Positions 1 through 14,600 of a stretch of DNA of 64,000 bases are shown piece by piece; within the stretch, counting starts at the first letter, position 1; each line of letters opens with the position of its first letter. The stretch comes from Anisakis pegreffii. Its lineage: Eukaryota; Nematoda; Chromadorea; Rhabditida; Anisakidae. The translations under genes were made by a program, and so were the position numbers. The notes beneath the pieces are model-generated. The model did not search any database, was not told where the DNA came from, and was given only the letters and a program-made list of their open reading frames with translations. The stretch lies in assembly GCA_035041965.1 (NCBI GenBank), contig JAPYMA010000408.1, forward strand, positions 248,001-312,000, read 5' to 3'.

Positions 1-2182
1 TTTGTTATCACTATGCATGCAACTGTCAGTTTTACCGCTAGGTACTCATTTAATGCGTTCCGTACCTAACTGCATGGAATCAGTTGGGTGTTCCATGGTT
101 TGAAGATCGCGAAGATTGCTTCAGTCAACGACTTATCATAATGTTAGCGACAGTAGCGATGATCCATCCACCTGGTGTTCGGAATCAAATTTATTATCTC
201 GAAATAAATGCCGCTTTTTCAAAAATATTACAATGTTTTCTCTGTTGAATGTGAAGATATAATCGAGTCATGACTTCGATCAATCACTAATTTCGACACT
301 TCTACTGCGTTCTGTTGTTTTAGAAAAAAATTTATGCCAAATGTTCAAAAAATGTATATATGTAAATAAAGATACAAATATATATTCGAGGGAAAAGGCT
401 TTTAAGAATATGGCATGCGGGGACATTAAGTAATATTGCGCTTCCGATGGAAGTTAATGATGTCGTCACTTGATCCCTTTTCGCAATAGCTAAACGCCAT
501 AATCATGTTAGTATAGGTGCAATAACTTAAGAACGTGTAATCCGTCGAATTCAAAATCAATTTACTTTCAACTTTTTGATATGAATGTCTCGCATGACCA
601 TTATTTCTTCAACATCCACTTTGAGTTCCGTTCTCAGTTTATGTGCTCTAATCGCAAAAAAATGTCCTTTAAGTGCAGACAGCAATATCTGATGTTCCAT
701 TCAATGAAATCCACCATATAATCCGTTCTTTTCATAACAACCCATCTTCCGTCGTTAGGCAAATATCATCACGTCGTGCATTCTTAATGCGACTTGAAGG
801 TTCGATTGTCAAATTGAAATTATATCCATTGCGATCAGTGCAGTGCAATCACGCTTTTATCGCCACGCAACACTCATCATCTATTGAACATTGATCCGAA
901 CGTTTATTTGCATCGATGATCTTAAAATGACATCGATCACCTACCAACTTCCATTTTCTGCTCACTATAACATTGCAATATTTCATAATCCACTCTCTCA
1001 TCAGTAGTAGAAAGTATGGTTATATGTTCTAAAATACAGTACCACAATCCTATTAGCAATGATAACGGCATCAGTAATGCCCCTAATGCTAGGCATCATA
1101 ATAACAAAAATAATTGAACAATATAGAGTACCAGTCGGTTCATAATGGAGTATTATCATTACTTCCAGTGCTCAGTATGTGTATCAAATGATGAAACAGC
1201 ATTCACAAATAGCATAATGCTTAATAAATTTCATGAACAGGTGCACTCCTGATTATAAATGGACATATGCTGCGTGAAAATTAACTTGTTATAACTTTTG
1301 GATTAATGATTTCGTGATCTGTTCGTGTTATGATAATATTCAAGTGGTGATCATGAATCAATTCTTCAACGTGATTGTTGTTGTTATTGAAGTTCGTCGA
1401 AAGCTTCATCGAAGACTGTAATGAATCCAATTTCATAATTTCATCATATGTAACAACAATTAATTTTCAATAGCACCACTGAAGTAGGAATATTCTTCCT
1501 CAGCGTCAAGTTTATTTTTTTGTTCACATTTTTTAAGCCGTGAATATGTTGATCAAACTATTGCTGACCTTGGAGCGTTTAATTTCATTCAGATTTCGAA
1601 CTTTGTTATCTGATTGTTGTATTGATGTTTTTTTCATTTTCAACACGTTCCACCTTTCTATTAGTGTTTTACAGAAACAAAGTACAAGAGAATGTTCATC
1701 AGAGTCTATCGTGTAAATCTCAAATCGAATCTCAACTCTAAAAAATTCATGCTATCTTCATTGTTTTGCGCAACATTATAGTCGGTTTATTCAACTAAAA
1801 TGTTAAGAATTCCCTCTCAAAATTAATCGTCTGACACAAAGATTCTAATCGATGTCAATCTTCCAGCGAGCAACATTAACACAGTTTCAATTTTTCGTTT
1901 ATCATCATCTTAATATTTTGCGTGGCACTTTTTTCAGCAGTTGACATGATTCCTCACGCTGACTCGTATCCAAGCCTTTTGCCAGTATCTCTTCACAACT
2001 CTGCACCTGGACGTTTATATTACCGATTGTTGTTGTGAGGACGGATGTTCTGATTTTGCTGCATTATTCTCTATCCATTCAACAATCGTTCTTCAAAAAA
2101 AATGGCTGGCGATTAGATGTCGATTAGCTTAAACGTTGTTCACTAGTGAAATTGTAATGGGATGCTTGTACGATTTTCATTT

Positions 2183-2190
2183 GTTCGCTC
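2183..2190. repeat. Target-site duplication, left copy
   Basis: GTTCGCTC, repeated exactly at 2392-2399 on the far side of the hAT-type MITE. The two copies abut the terminal inverted repeats. Confidence 0.8.
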
Positions 2191-2391
2191 TAGTATTCGT
2201 CGGGGAACGGGGTCCCCGTTGCGGACCTCGGCGAGGAACGTGGGGATCGCTCTCCCCCGTGCAATTTGCTACCCGACATTTTTGCGAGGACCACTTTCGT
2301 CCAATTTTCTAATCGCGAGGACCCCCCCCGGGCGATCCGCTCCCCGACCCTTTCTCGCCCCCCCGTCCATTTTTGTCCCCGACGAACACTA
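2191..2391. mobile_element. Non-autonomous hAT-type MITE, 201 bp, GC-rich
   Basis: The element is bounded by 16-bp terminal inverted repeats with one mismatch: TAGTATTCGTCGGGGA on the left (2191-2206) and TCCCCGACGAACACTA on the right (2376-2391). The 8-bp direct repeat GTTCGCTC flanks it exactly at 2183-2190 and 2392-2399. An 8-bp target duplication with TAG/CAG-type ends is the hallmark of hAT transposons. The interior is strikingly GC-rich with C and G homopolymers, unlike the AT-rich host DNA, and has no transposase frame. It is therefore a non-autonomous insertion. The near-perfect ends and intact target duplication suggest it is fairly recent. Confidence 0.85.
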
Positions 2392-3120
2392 GTTCGCTCC
2401 GCGAATCGTCATTTCCACTTTTCTTATTGTTTCCTCCGGTATGCGTCTATGAATGAGCGTGATTCATAATTACATGCAAAACATGCAGATCAAGCGTGAA
2501 TGTATGTGATCGCAATTATTTGAATGTGTTCGAAATATCTTATTTTCATGCATTCTGCTCGGATGTTCGTTCGGTAATTATAATTCTGCGTCTACTTGTG
2601 CACTGAATTTTCCTGGAAGGGATAAACGCGCAATGATCTTTATAACGAGGTTCATTAATGTAATGTATTTCTGAAGGCTTCACTGAGTATTTGTTGCTGA
2701 AGGCTTCAAATGATTGCCAGAGTCTATGGAAATCAGATTTATTAAGTCTATATTAGCTATGTTCATCTATGTCTTAGAGGAGAGAGATGCAATGCTCTCG
2801 TATAAAGAAGAGATTAAGCGGGTTACGGTTTGATTATAGAGGAGGAGAATGGAACAACATTAATTTGATAATGAAAGCACACCATATCGAATAACAATCG
2901 AAAAACGATATTCAAATAGACATGGAATGAAGCATTCACTTGCTTGTTCGACATGTTCCAGTGCTTACCCTATACGCCGATATTGTGTGTGTGTATATAT
3001 AAGGACAGGTGTGCATTTGTTGATGAGGAGAATTTGTTTGTTTTTTCATCGTTCACTGCAGCCATCAGTGAGTGCCGTTCAAATGCTTCTTCTCATATGC
3101 CAGCATTCAAAATTATTAAT

Positions 3121-3206
3121 CCATCATTATTATTATTGCTGTCATTATTATTATTTTATTTTTGTTGCTATTACCATTATTATTATTATTATTATTACTT
3201 ATTATC
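3121..3206. repeat. ATT/TTA-rich simple sequence
   Basis: A run of imperfect ATT trinucleotides in a pyrimidine-rich strand. It produces several overlapping long but low-complexity frames rich in Tyr, Leu and Ile, which I do not treat as genes. Confidence 0.7.
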
Positions 3207-6200
3207 ATCACGACAATTACCATTGTCATTATGTACTTTCTATGCAGTCACCATTCAATCTTCATCTGCATTGGCGTATGCAATTCGTTCGCCTCCTTCT
3301 CTTTGCTAACACCCACAATGTGTAGTAGCAATCTGCCGAATCAAAGGTCACATACAAAGCTAAGCATCGCTGACCTCTAATTAAAATTATGCTTATGTTC
3401 ATTCACCTTTAATATCCTAGCTGACCGCGACATACATGAATATTTTTCTGTGATCTGTTGATATCTAATCATAGAGAAAATTTTGATAAATGGTGTAATT
3501 TTGCAGAGGTTTCATAATCAGTCTTTTGATATGCGAATAAAGTTTATGGTTTCGCTACATTACCGATATTATAATGGTGTTGTTAATTATTCGTTTCTGC
3601 GGATGGAAATTTTTATTGGTTTCACTGAATCACCAGCTGATTGTGAGAGTTGAATTGCATGATCTAGTCTTTGCAAAACCCACGTATTTTTCAATTCTTG
3701 GATCAGGAATGACGCTTTCAATCCTGGATGATAGTGCTGCTGCTTGGAGACGACCGCAAAGAGAAGGCGAAGCATAAATGAGAAAATTAAGCAATTTCTG
3801 TTCACTGCTCTTTGAAAAGCAACAGCTGAAATGGACCTATTGTGTAATGATTAATCCATTCATTGCGTTCAGACGATGAACAACAAATGTTATTAAACAC
3901 GGATGAATTGCAGTAAATGAGTGAGTAAAGTGATTGAGCTTGATTCAGCATGAGTAAATTACACGAAATACAGTCGGTTTTGAAGTTCCGAGCGTGAATC
4001 TCGGGATCCAGTTTCAAAAGTAGGAATCTTGGGGTATCTTATAAGCGCTCATATAAAAGTAAGCGAATTGTGCATGGCTGTTGTTGAATTCTGAAATGAA
4101 TGTCGCATTATTGCAGTGTTTCGAGTTGTGAACGTTTTATGAGTAGTCGTTTATTGCGATCTGCAAACGAAGACATTCATTTTTCCGAGCATTTTCATGA
4201 TGGATCATCTCAATGCTGGATTTCAGTTGCAATTTTAACGCTCAGTTCAGATTGCGTTCTAGTGATGACCTTCGTTTTGTCACATTTCTCTGTTGTTTAA
4301 CTCAATGGAATACATTTCATATGGTGTCAAAACATCGCAGAAAAGTGTGGCAATTGAATTTTAAAAAAAGACTTTGTAATTATGAGTTGTATTGTCATTG
4401 AACTAAGTGTGAACGAGTAAATTGCCCTTGTGATGTGTGCAGAGTGATGTTTTTGGCTCGATGAGTGCTTTTTATTTGCATGCAACATTGTATTTACGAG
4501 GTTTGGTATAGCTCAATCTAAATATGTAAAAATAATCGCGTTTAGCAGAAGGTCATTCGGCAGAGAATCGTTTGCAAAAATTCATTCTATTATCTGCTTC
4601 GATGAATTCCATTTGCGATAAAGAATTGCTTAAGCGTCAACTGATATTGCTTCCGATATGATCGCAGTGATATGTTCAGGAGATTAGCTCAGTCGTAATG
4701 TCGAATTGACTCACTCCGATCACATTCGAGTGATCCGTGAGTTCCATTCAACTACTTGTTTCTTCAGTATAACACATTTCTCGAGTCAGTTCCACTCGGA
4801 TGTCATTAGATTACCTTTCACGAACCAACCAGGTCCATTCATCAACTCATACTAATCGTTGTGTTGTTGCTCCAAAGAATTGATTTCTTCTCTTGCAACT
4901 AAATGCGGATACTGTTTTTACCATTGTTAAAAACTAATCAGTTGCGATTGTATTTGCGTCAAACACGCATATAATACTTTACGGTCGGACGTGACATGCT
5001 TCTCAGTAAGCTCATTTAGCTGCATTTGTTCAGCATACTATCAGCACATTATATACCATGAAATTTTGAGAAATCAAAACATATTAAAGAGCGATTAAGC
5101 TGGTCTGTATTTAGTGGCTAATTTGGACTGACGTTTCAATGCGAAATGTCCGTAAGCCGTAAGATACACTGACGTAACTCATCACGTATTCGTAGGTTCG
5201 TATATGCAGGTGAGTATAATGCTGTCATCGATTGTTCATTATCGAGAATGCTAGGAATGAATGAGTGCTCGAAGCGAATGAATAAATAATCTCTTTGTGT
5301 ATGCTTCGATGAATCGTTGTTGTAAATTAGTCACGTGTCATTTCGAGATACATTCCTCAAGATAACTTTTCAAAAACGAATATATTTTTTGACCTCAGCA
5401 CTCGAAAAGCATAATACGTATGCATGCACATAAATATTATTACCAATTTTCACAAATGGCTTTGCAACGAACTTATCAAACCCTATCGAATAAATAAAAT
5501 GAATCAATTTCCTTGATTCACTTTATAAAATACAATGAGAAATATGCTCATGCGTACTTGTATAAATAGATACCGATTGAAAGAACCATTCAATGAGCAT
5601 TTATTCAATGCTGTCACGCAAAATTTACTTTTGTTTGTGCATTACTGTGGGTAGGTGTGAAGGGCATGATTGGTCGATTGCGATTGTTGAGTAGTTCAGG
5701 TTGTCATAACTGTCATAGCTGTTTGGAAAGTTTTAAGGTGAAAATAAAAGAGTATTTTGCGAATTGATTGCCTAATGAGTTCGTTTATTATTGCAGAAAT
5801 TGAAGTTATTGTTGATGAATGCTTCATTTGCAGCTTAATTGTGGCAGTAGTGAAACTCAAGTGTTTCAGCGAGAGAATGAACACTTTTGAATGGAATTCT
5901 TGACGATGAATGTGAATTGATATGTTCAATACGTTTGACCATGAACAAGGTTGATATAATATCAGTGAAGTGAAGACACGAATCAAAAAGTAACTCTCGT
6001 AGAAAGTAACCCGTCTTGTGCAATGTCTTCCTTAACATTCAGTTAGCGAAACTCTTTCAGAAACAATCAAATTTCATGTGAATTTGCTGAAAATAGTCAT
6101 TAATTTTCTTCAAGATGCATCCAAAAAAATTCTGCAACGTCATTCAGATCGTCATCCAGAGATGTGAATTGTTCGTTTATCATTCAACAAATCCAATCTG

Positions 6201-9200
6201 CCAGCAACACCGTCCAATTATGAATGAAAGTATAAATGACTAATGTCTGAAAACAGACAACTTCTCCAAACGATGCCACATCACTTCAAAATATTTCTAT
6301 TGTAGATGCATCATCACGCAATCTTAATCCTATATTCCATGCCAAATGTGCTACGCATATACTACGTGTACATCGCAGTTCTTTCGGGTCATCAACCTAC
6401 TTGCCTCATGCACGCTATTCGTTCATTACAAAATCACAATCCTTTTGTATGAGACAATAAATTATCCCTCTCTTAATAGCACAAGTCAAAATGATTAAAA
6501 TAATCCTGATGAAGAAGGAGATGATGAAAATAATTGCGATAATAGTAATTAATCATAATGATGTGAATATCTCTTTAACTCTGAGCGTTTGTCAGGAAAG
6601 ACTAAGTGAATAATTTGAAGTTGACCCATGTGAAAATCAGTCTACATCTAGATCATACATCACGAATACTACTATTAAACGATAATCAAAATTTATTCGC
6701 GAATTCCTAATAGAATAAGGACAATCAACTCACTCAGAGGTACGATCTAAAAATGGCACGAAACAGATGTGAGTAGGCAAATGATTGCTGAGAATGTGTA
6801 CGCTTTCATCATGGCATCACGACTAGCTGTCATAATCAGGTGAGTGCTTTCGTTGATGGAATATTCACAATGAAATGTAGCATATGCTTGAATTTTCACG
6901 AAACCAATCAGCAATATTCTAGTCAACAAATCTAATTTACTTTTCCTGAATTGAACACGCAAACATGTTGTTGTGAACCATACCGACAAGCTTTCTTCAC
7001 TCTTTCATTGTCCATTTTTTTCCATTGTTCGAACAGGAAAACGGCGTCCAAAATTAACCACTACTTCAATTTTACCCAAAGACTCTTCGAAATCTTGTGT
7101 ACGATTAGAATGACTGATGCACCCATTTGATAGAGTCAATCAGAATCTGTGGTGATTAATTGGGATGTTGATTTGTCCATTATCGGAATAATTCGTTGCG
7201 TTCGTATTTTATCTCGAGTCAACACCCTCACTATATGCGTGGCAAATTTCAGGTGACATTTACGAATGCAATTATTGACGATGCATTCATATACTTAGTA
7301 CCAATGTTAACTGTCATCACGTTGTTTCCGGAGGATTAACGATGGGATGTCATTTTACTTCGGATTTTATTAGTTGATATGCTGTTTGCGTCATAACTCC
7401 TTCAAAACACTCATATATCCGATCGCTTGTCTTTCTTGAAGCGCTTCATTTTCTCATTAATATTTCACCTTTTGAAAAACACTCGACAGTTTCCGGCCGC
7501 TCAGCAGTGTCACCGGAAATCAGCTGTTTCTTCACAGGGACTGATTAATTGAAGCATCGAAATCGAAAATTCTCCGAATGATTTATTGCACTGTTTGGAG
7601 TGAGTCTGAATATTGTAGTAAACAAAGAATGACGTGCACGCAGAGCAATTATTAGTGAGCAAGGTGAAAGTTATTGAATGAGGGTTGCATGATCGAGCAA
7701 GTAATCGAATGAACCCTTCACTGTAAGCAGGTTTCGCGTTAGCGAATGCAGGACGGAGGATTACTACTGAAGATTTCGTAATTTCGTGCGTATTGCAATA
7801 TTGAGAAACTGGATTTTACATTCAATCCTTTGATTAGGCCAAACATATGCATGCAAATGTGAATTGACTGCATTTGGGTATTGTGTGAATATGGAGGTGG
7901 ATGGATATTAAATAAAGTGTTTATGCATCGCATTTGATTGTATGCGAGTAACATCACGTTACGAAACAATAATGAATTGTTGTTCATTTCACATATTAGT
8001 TCACTTCAAAATGGAATGATACCTGAGTTTGGGTGATCTTCATCGATCGTCATATGGTGAAAATTTCGTATTGACCATTTAAAAAATAGTGAATAGTGTG
8101 AAATCATTTGCTGATGAGACGAAGAATTTCTTCTTGTGAAAATGAGCAAATCTGATTATATGCGGAACGATTGATGAGCGACTCGTTCCTAATTCGTTAC
8201 TTACAGTTAGAGCTTTTTTTTTCAATGTAGAAAGCGTTAAATTTGCGTTTGGTTCTTCAATTATACGGAACTTTAGCAGCGGTATAATCTCTTTGTAATG
8301 TTTTTGCAGTGAAACTTTAAAAAGATGAGTGTTTCAAGTTCACTTCCATTGTGCTTCTTTCTCAATGTTTGCTCGCTTCTTTGACTATAATTGAGCGCTT
8401 TTCCGCTGAAAATATCTATGGAGATATCCGATTTATAATACAAAGGTTTCGTTGCGTTTTTAATGCAAACACTGAACATTTATTTGAATCATCCGAAATA
8501 TTTGTTCACTCAAAAGCCTTCATTCATTCCTTACTGATAACCACTCACCGTCCAAATCACATCAGCAAACTTCCCTTCGTGTTCCATTCAGATTCACCGT
8601 CCATTGCACATCGTTCACTATTATGTATCTTGTTAATCGATCTTCTCGAACGAGTCAATTACTGCTGGAATGTTACTCTCTGTTTTCAACTTGCACCCAC
8701 TCTACATTCATTATTCGTCGTTGAATAATTATTCGACGTCTTGCTATCATCACCTTATGTTGATCCGTTCATCTAGAAACGAAATATTATTGTATAATTC
8801 AATTTTACGTTTCCGATATCATCCTGAAGTGGATTTATCTAGCTGAAATTTTGTTATTCATTGCGATATTAATTTGTTTGCTATAAAATCCAACGGCTCT
8901 ATGGTGAATTACATAGGTAAAATTGCTCAGCAACGTAATTGTACTCATTTTGAGGTTGATTCTTCAAATGGCGGTTATTTAGTTGCTTTTAGTGATAATT
9001 ACGGAAGCATTAAATGTGCACTGTTATTACGAGTGATCTATTGAAATGAATATTCATTTGTTTCGAAAAGGACGAATATGTCAATGCATTTTTAACCAGC
9101 TTGTCTGAGTGCAACTTGTGTCAAGCAAAATGTCATATTATGAGTGTCTTTTGGGTTCGGTAAACGAAATTGAAAACCAACGCAAAAATGCGCCGCGACT

Positions 9201-11610
9201 TGACGAAGATAAATGCTTGAATGTGACTCTATTCAGCCTCATCGTTCTGATAACATTTCTGTGACTTCGAATTCGATTCCCATTTTTTCAAATTCGTGCC
9301 ATTCGAATACCTATTAGGATGCTTTGCACTCATTTTCGGTAAATATTCATTACGCGGATGAAAATTCATTCGAGTGAAACAAAGCGTGAGCACTTTGGGA
9401 AATCCAAAAGGACGTTGTTCTCAATTGAACATGTTTTTCGAACATTTTTGGTTTGATTCGGTCGTTATTGAAAGTAAATCGTAGAGTGCTTAAAAGCGAG
9501 TGCTTGTTAAAAGCGCAAATTCAAGTTATGAGATATATAGTAAAAAGCAGCAGCAGCAGCAGACTCTAAGCATTTACACGTATTTCATAGGATCGCATTT
9601 CATAGCCACACTCTAAATGCGCATACGGGAGCACTTCATACACGATGATTATAAATCGACCGAAGAAAATTCCGATTTCGAAGACAGAATTTAATTGAGA
9701 ATTGTTAAGCAAAAAGTTTTTCCATTAGTATGCGTTCGTTGCATTCGTTTATAATGTATTCTCGCTTACCGATTCAAAAAATCGATCTATCCGTTTTCAT
9801 TTTGCAGACATTTTACTCACTCAAGCAAGTCAAATGTTTTAAAGTCTGTTTGCTTGTCAAAAAATAATTTTCAGTTAAAATCGAAAATTGTCGCATTCAC
9901 ACGTTCACGCTCAACAGGTGAACTGTTTTATGATGATGATGATGATGCAGGCAGGCGGGCAGCCTCTATGTGACATACGTAATCATATTGTTTCCATTTG
10001 ATGAAGCTAGTGAAAACGAGCGTAGCTGTTTTGTGTCAGATATTCGCTGTTTTAATCAACGAAACGATTCCGTTCGTTTTGTTTTTCATGAGTGTGAGAA
10101 GTAAACATTCCGTTCGATTGCATTCTATCAATTCAAATCGGCCTCTCATGAACTATCAATATGATTATCAACTTATCCAGCTTTAATTCCATTTCTGTTC
10201 ATAGGACTCATGCGAATCACATCACTATTATTGTTTGTTTCACTGCTCGAATGTACATCTACAAACCTAACACATATATCGCCTAATTCTAGTCGAATAT
10301 CACTGCAACGACCCTTTCATCCCGAAAACGCATCACCAACACGAGATAGGACAGCATAGGATACTCCTCTCATTGCCATCTTAAGCGAGCATCTACCAAC
10401 ATGTTTTCTATCTTCTCAAACATCTTTCTATCGTGTTTTAATTGATCACAATCCTTATTCATTATCCTTAATATTTTAATTATTTCAATTTGTACTCTGC
10501 CCACGTTCAGTCACTACGAACTCAATTCATTCTTTCTTTCTATACTTCTTTTAAAAATTGCAGTCACAAATAATGTTCCGTCTCATAACGAATATCAGTT
10601 ATCCTTTAAGAGCATTGATAAACTTGATTCGGGCACCACCATATTACATCACCATATTACATATTACATATAAAATAATTATATTTACTGATTAACATGG
10701 CAGTTCATAACAGCACTTAAACAGCTTAACGGCGCAGTGGACTATGAGTTTTTCTGCCGTGCACCTGATGAATCCGTCAGTAAAGTCGATACGGAGTCGA
10801 AAGGCGGCTAGAAAATTAACGAGCTAAAAGAGGATAAGGTGATGAGAAGATCGAATCGTGCGTTCGTCGTTCGCTGTAATTGCTTGCGATGTTAAACTGC
10901 GTAGGTGAAGAGTTGCGGAAATCTGATCGAAAGCATGCGTGAATATGGTAGATTCGGCATAACTTGATTTATTAAAGTAATCAAAAGCACTCGGAATGAG
11001 GAGAACGAAAAAGGATTCAAAATGAGATGTAATTGTTTTTGATTGAGTAAAAATGAGGTGGTTTTTGATGTTGTTCTCGATCATCAATTCAATTACTAGC
11101 AACATGAAAACATGTTCCGAACACGGAACTAATCAATTCGTCGAGTTATTTTCCTAATCGGTAAAAGGCTTCAATCTTCTATATTATTTCCAATTCTCAA
11201 GGCCAATTATTTTTCTAGTTTTCCGTTCATGCCAACAGCTACAGCTTCTAAAAGCAATTAACTCTTCAGTGCATTGAATGTTCGTTTTTATCATTGTGTT
11301 TATTCATTGTGTGCCCACGCATACATAGATTAGTGCTAATTAACGATAAGGTTGGTGTTTCAAAATTTCTAAGTCATTGAATTCTGAAGCGTTAAATTGT
11401 GCTGATTGTTTACGCGATAGAATGCTTTGATTTGTATTTGGGATTCGATTTAAGCACATTCTTGTAGGTGTTTGTAGCGGATTTGTTTCTGTGTTCAGCT
11501 CTGAGCGATACGTAACCGTGATTCGTGTGGTACGCCATATGTACGTGGACGAGTGAAACACGAAGTGATATTGATGTGATCAGCTCGTTCGCTCAGTGAA
11601 TTCGGCTAAT

Positions 11611-11617
11611 ATTGCAG
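11611..11617 (+). promoter_or_regulatory. Splice acceptor at the 5' end of the PDZ gene
   Basis: ATTGCAG followed after three bases by ATG. In nematodes an acceptor this close to an initiator ATG is commonly a trans-splice site. An unseen cis-spliced 5' exon is the alternative. RNA reads carrying a leader sequence would decide. Confidence 0.4.
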
Positions 11618-11620
11618 CTA

Positions 11621-14600
11621 ATGTCACTAGCAGTGGATGCGAGGGTACCACCTATTCCTCCACCGAAACCAAAGAACTACACACTGCACTATCCGAATAG
11701 CCACCAGTCACTCAACAATCCGAAATATCCTCTCGTTAGAGCATCATCAGGTAGACCTGTTTGTTACAGTGTTCTTGGTGATCCTTCATTATGACCAGTG
11801 TGTCGTTTCTTTTGTGATCGCTTACTTGTTTTGTTTTTCGAAACATCTTCAAAAAAATGCATTTGTATATAAATGTGTGTATTTGTGAGAATATATTCAA
11901 TGCATGCATGCTGCAGTACGTAGCGTATGAGTGGAATTGATTCAGAATCGAATATGCTAGAGCTTGAGAATGTGCTAATTGCTGTGTGCATAAATTCTAG
12001 GCGTTCAATTCGTCGTAGCGCCTGCTGACAGCGACACAGACTCTGGTATTTGTGCCGATTCCGATAATCAACTGTCCCCACGTCGTTCAACGAATTTTGT
12101 GCAACAACCAACAATTAACTCCATTAACAATAGCAGCAGCACTAGCAGCACATCAAAAGAGAAGAACCAATTAAAAATTCGACAACAAGGCACCGAACCA
12201 ATTCCCACAAGAGACTACCTCTCACCCAACACGACCAGGTAAGGTGCTATTGCGTTCTTGATTACAAACGCTTTTCAATTCATCTGCTCAGTTTTTGAGA
12301 AGGAGTGCTCTCAATGTTTGTTTCATCATATGACCACTGTGCACATATCTCTTGGTTAATCTATGTCTCCTGGTTAATCAACGTCTCTTAAGGCTGATAG
12401 CAGAGGTGCAGATAGTCGAATTGTGTTATTAATGCTTAATGCTAACAGTACCAGTACGGAGTGAATGTTATGGTGTCAGAGAAGTTGTTTAGTTTTGTGC
12501 ACACATCAACACTATATAGTCCAAATCAATTCGAAATTGTCGCTGTGTGAATAGGCTTCATTTGGATGAATGTTTTGTTATGTCTTATTCATTGTGCATA
12601 CCGCAAGGCCAAGATGAGCAACTTGTCCATTGGGACGGATTTATCACTTATTAGTGAGTGAGAATTGAGACTGAGGCAATCATAGTCGTAATAAGTTGAT
12701 TCAGCTAAAGCAGTCACTTAAAATGTTAATTCATTGACAGGCATCTTGCATAAAACTTCTTCGAGTAATATTTGTTGTGTTGTTTAAGGATTATCTTTAA
12801 AAATAACTAGACTTGAAAGAGTTAAGGCATGCATGCATATGGAAACAGCGTGTTGATTAGCGTGCTATTAGGGGTCGGATGCAGTTGCAATGCACAATAC
12901 GTCGGTCGCTTTGCTGGGCGATAATCATTGGCAGTTTGTTGGAATTCTCAACGGATGTTGATGAAATTAGGAGAACACGATCGTTTTTTGTCTTGATACT
13001 TGATGAGATTGATCGAGCGAACAAGTGCTCGATCTAATCCAGCGTTATGCCAACATTGCTCAATAATCTGTTATCGAATGCACAAAATGGAGAACACTAG
13101 CGTGCGCTTAATGCGCATCTAATACTGCTTGAATCGTTTGCGATTTACATCGCTAAATTGCTTTCGAAATTCTAAACTTTCATAAAGTGAATGAATTCTG
13201 AAAATTCTGCAATTGAACGCAACTTTTTATTCATAGGAAATCGAGAATTTGTTGATTCAGTGCTATATTATTAATAACACAAACTAAAGTAAACGGAGCA
13301 ATTTTAAGTTCGTAAAATGAAATTCAATGCGTATTCGTTTCGTAGAAAAAGCCTTTAAGTTTGTTTTTCACTTAACAAATTGCATTTGAGCATGTCTGAG
13401 CGAGCATTCGTTTGCTTATTTTCTACTTCAGCTCATAACCGACCGATTCTATCCGTCTCTCGTCAGCACATTTCAAATGATTCGCAAAATAAGAGAATAT
13501 CTAAACATTCGTCTATACGCAAAATATTTCAGCAACAACTCATTCTAACGGAAATTAAATTTTCGTTCAATTCATTGCCCGGAATGAATGAATTTGTTCT
13601 TTTGAAGATCTGTTGTGCTTGAAGTTTGTGAATTGTTCGCGTGATATTTGTGCCAATAGTGCGATTGTAGTGAGTTTCAGAATATCGCAAATCGATTTTC
13701 ATTTGAAGGCGTTGATTGTCAGTGTTGTCCCTGACCCATAAAGCTAATCCACTTGACCGATAGTAATAATAATAGTTAGGGTAATAATAGTTGTAATAAA
13801 TAATGAAAATGGCGCATAATGGAAACATCTCGGTGGACGCTGGAATGCACAGAAGGATTGCTAAACAGTTCATCTATTTTAATTGTGTGATTTTACGACA
13901 AAATTCCTCTAAATCTGCTGCTTAAGATTGATCGCATTGTGTCATGCGTTGAAAATTTGTTAACAGATTTGATGTTATTCCGATTGTCGGTTCACTCCAC
14001 TTTTGTAGTTCACGTTTTTTCATTTGTTGTCATCAGAATATCACCTAATGAAAATTTCAAACAGCCAAGCCTCAAACCAGTTTGATTTCGAAGAATTAAT
14101 TTTACTTTAACTCATCAACCGTTTCAAACATTGCCTGAAACACTGTCAGTTTTTACGAATTACTGATGACATTAGTTGTCTGGACACAGTGTTATGAAAG
14201 GGTTCGATGCTGTAACAGCGAAAAACTAATGAGAATTCATAAAGGGTTGATGACGCACGAATGAATTTTGCATGAAAATTCAATAATGTGTTCGTTTTCA
14301 CCGACAAATATCGAGCATTCCGAAAACATTTATTTAGCTTCTATGTAAACATATTCTATCTATTGCGCGCGTCTGTTTCATTTCAACCCATTGACGAAGT
14401 TCGTAATTTCATTTCGGGTGTAAAAGAAAACCAGAAACAAATTGTGTGTGAGGGACATTTGAAGAACGAAGTCAATGACAAAGTTGACTCGACATCATAG
14501 AATACATAAATATCTACTTTCAACATTTCTGGAGAAAAGCATCTGAAAGTAACAATGAAAATGAAGTTATTGATATATTCACGAATCGCGCATCAAGCTT

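Larger units (their letters stand above)
1..11617. other. Long tract without a recognised gene
   Basis: I read both strands and found no exon chain with consistent splice phase and no recognisable protein family. The longest open frame (8351-8728, +, 125 codons) lies in pyrimidine-rich sequence and resembles no family I know. Recognisable contents are a hAT-type MITE (2191-2391), ATT-rich simple repeat (about 3121-3206), short CAG and ATG trinucleotide runs near 9549 and 9930, and a ribozyme-like fold near 10765. Distal 5' exons or regulatory DNA of the PDZ gene that follows could lie here, but nothing visible proves it. Confidence 0.5.

Noticed and set aside
2266..2469. Open frames across the GC-rich block at 2.2-2.4 kb
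   Set aside because: They lie inside the non-autonomous hAT MITE and reflect its GC-rich composition.
2927..3325. 132-codon frame plus overlapping frames over the ATT repeat
   Set aside because: Length is created by low-complexity TTA/ATT sequence giving Tyr/Leu/Ile runs; not a credible protein.
8351..8728. Longest single open frame in the first 11 kb (125 codons, +)
   Set aside because: Pyrimidine-rich, no recognisable domain, no supporting splice partners, and an opposite-strand frame overlaps it. Likely chance.
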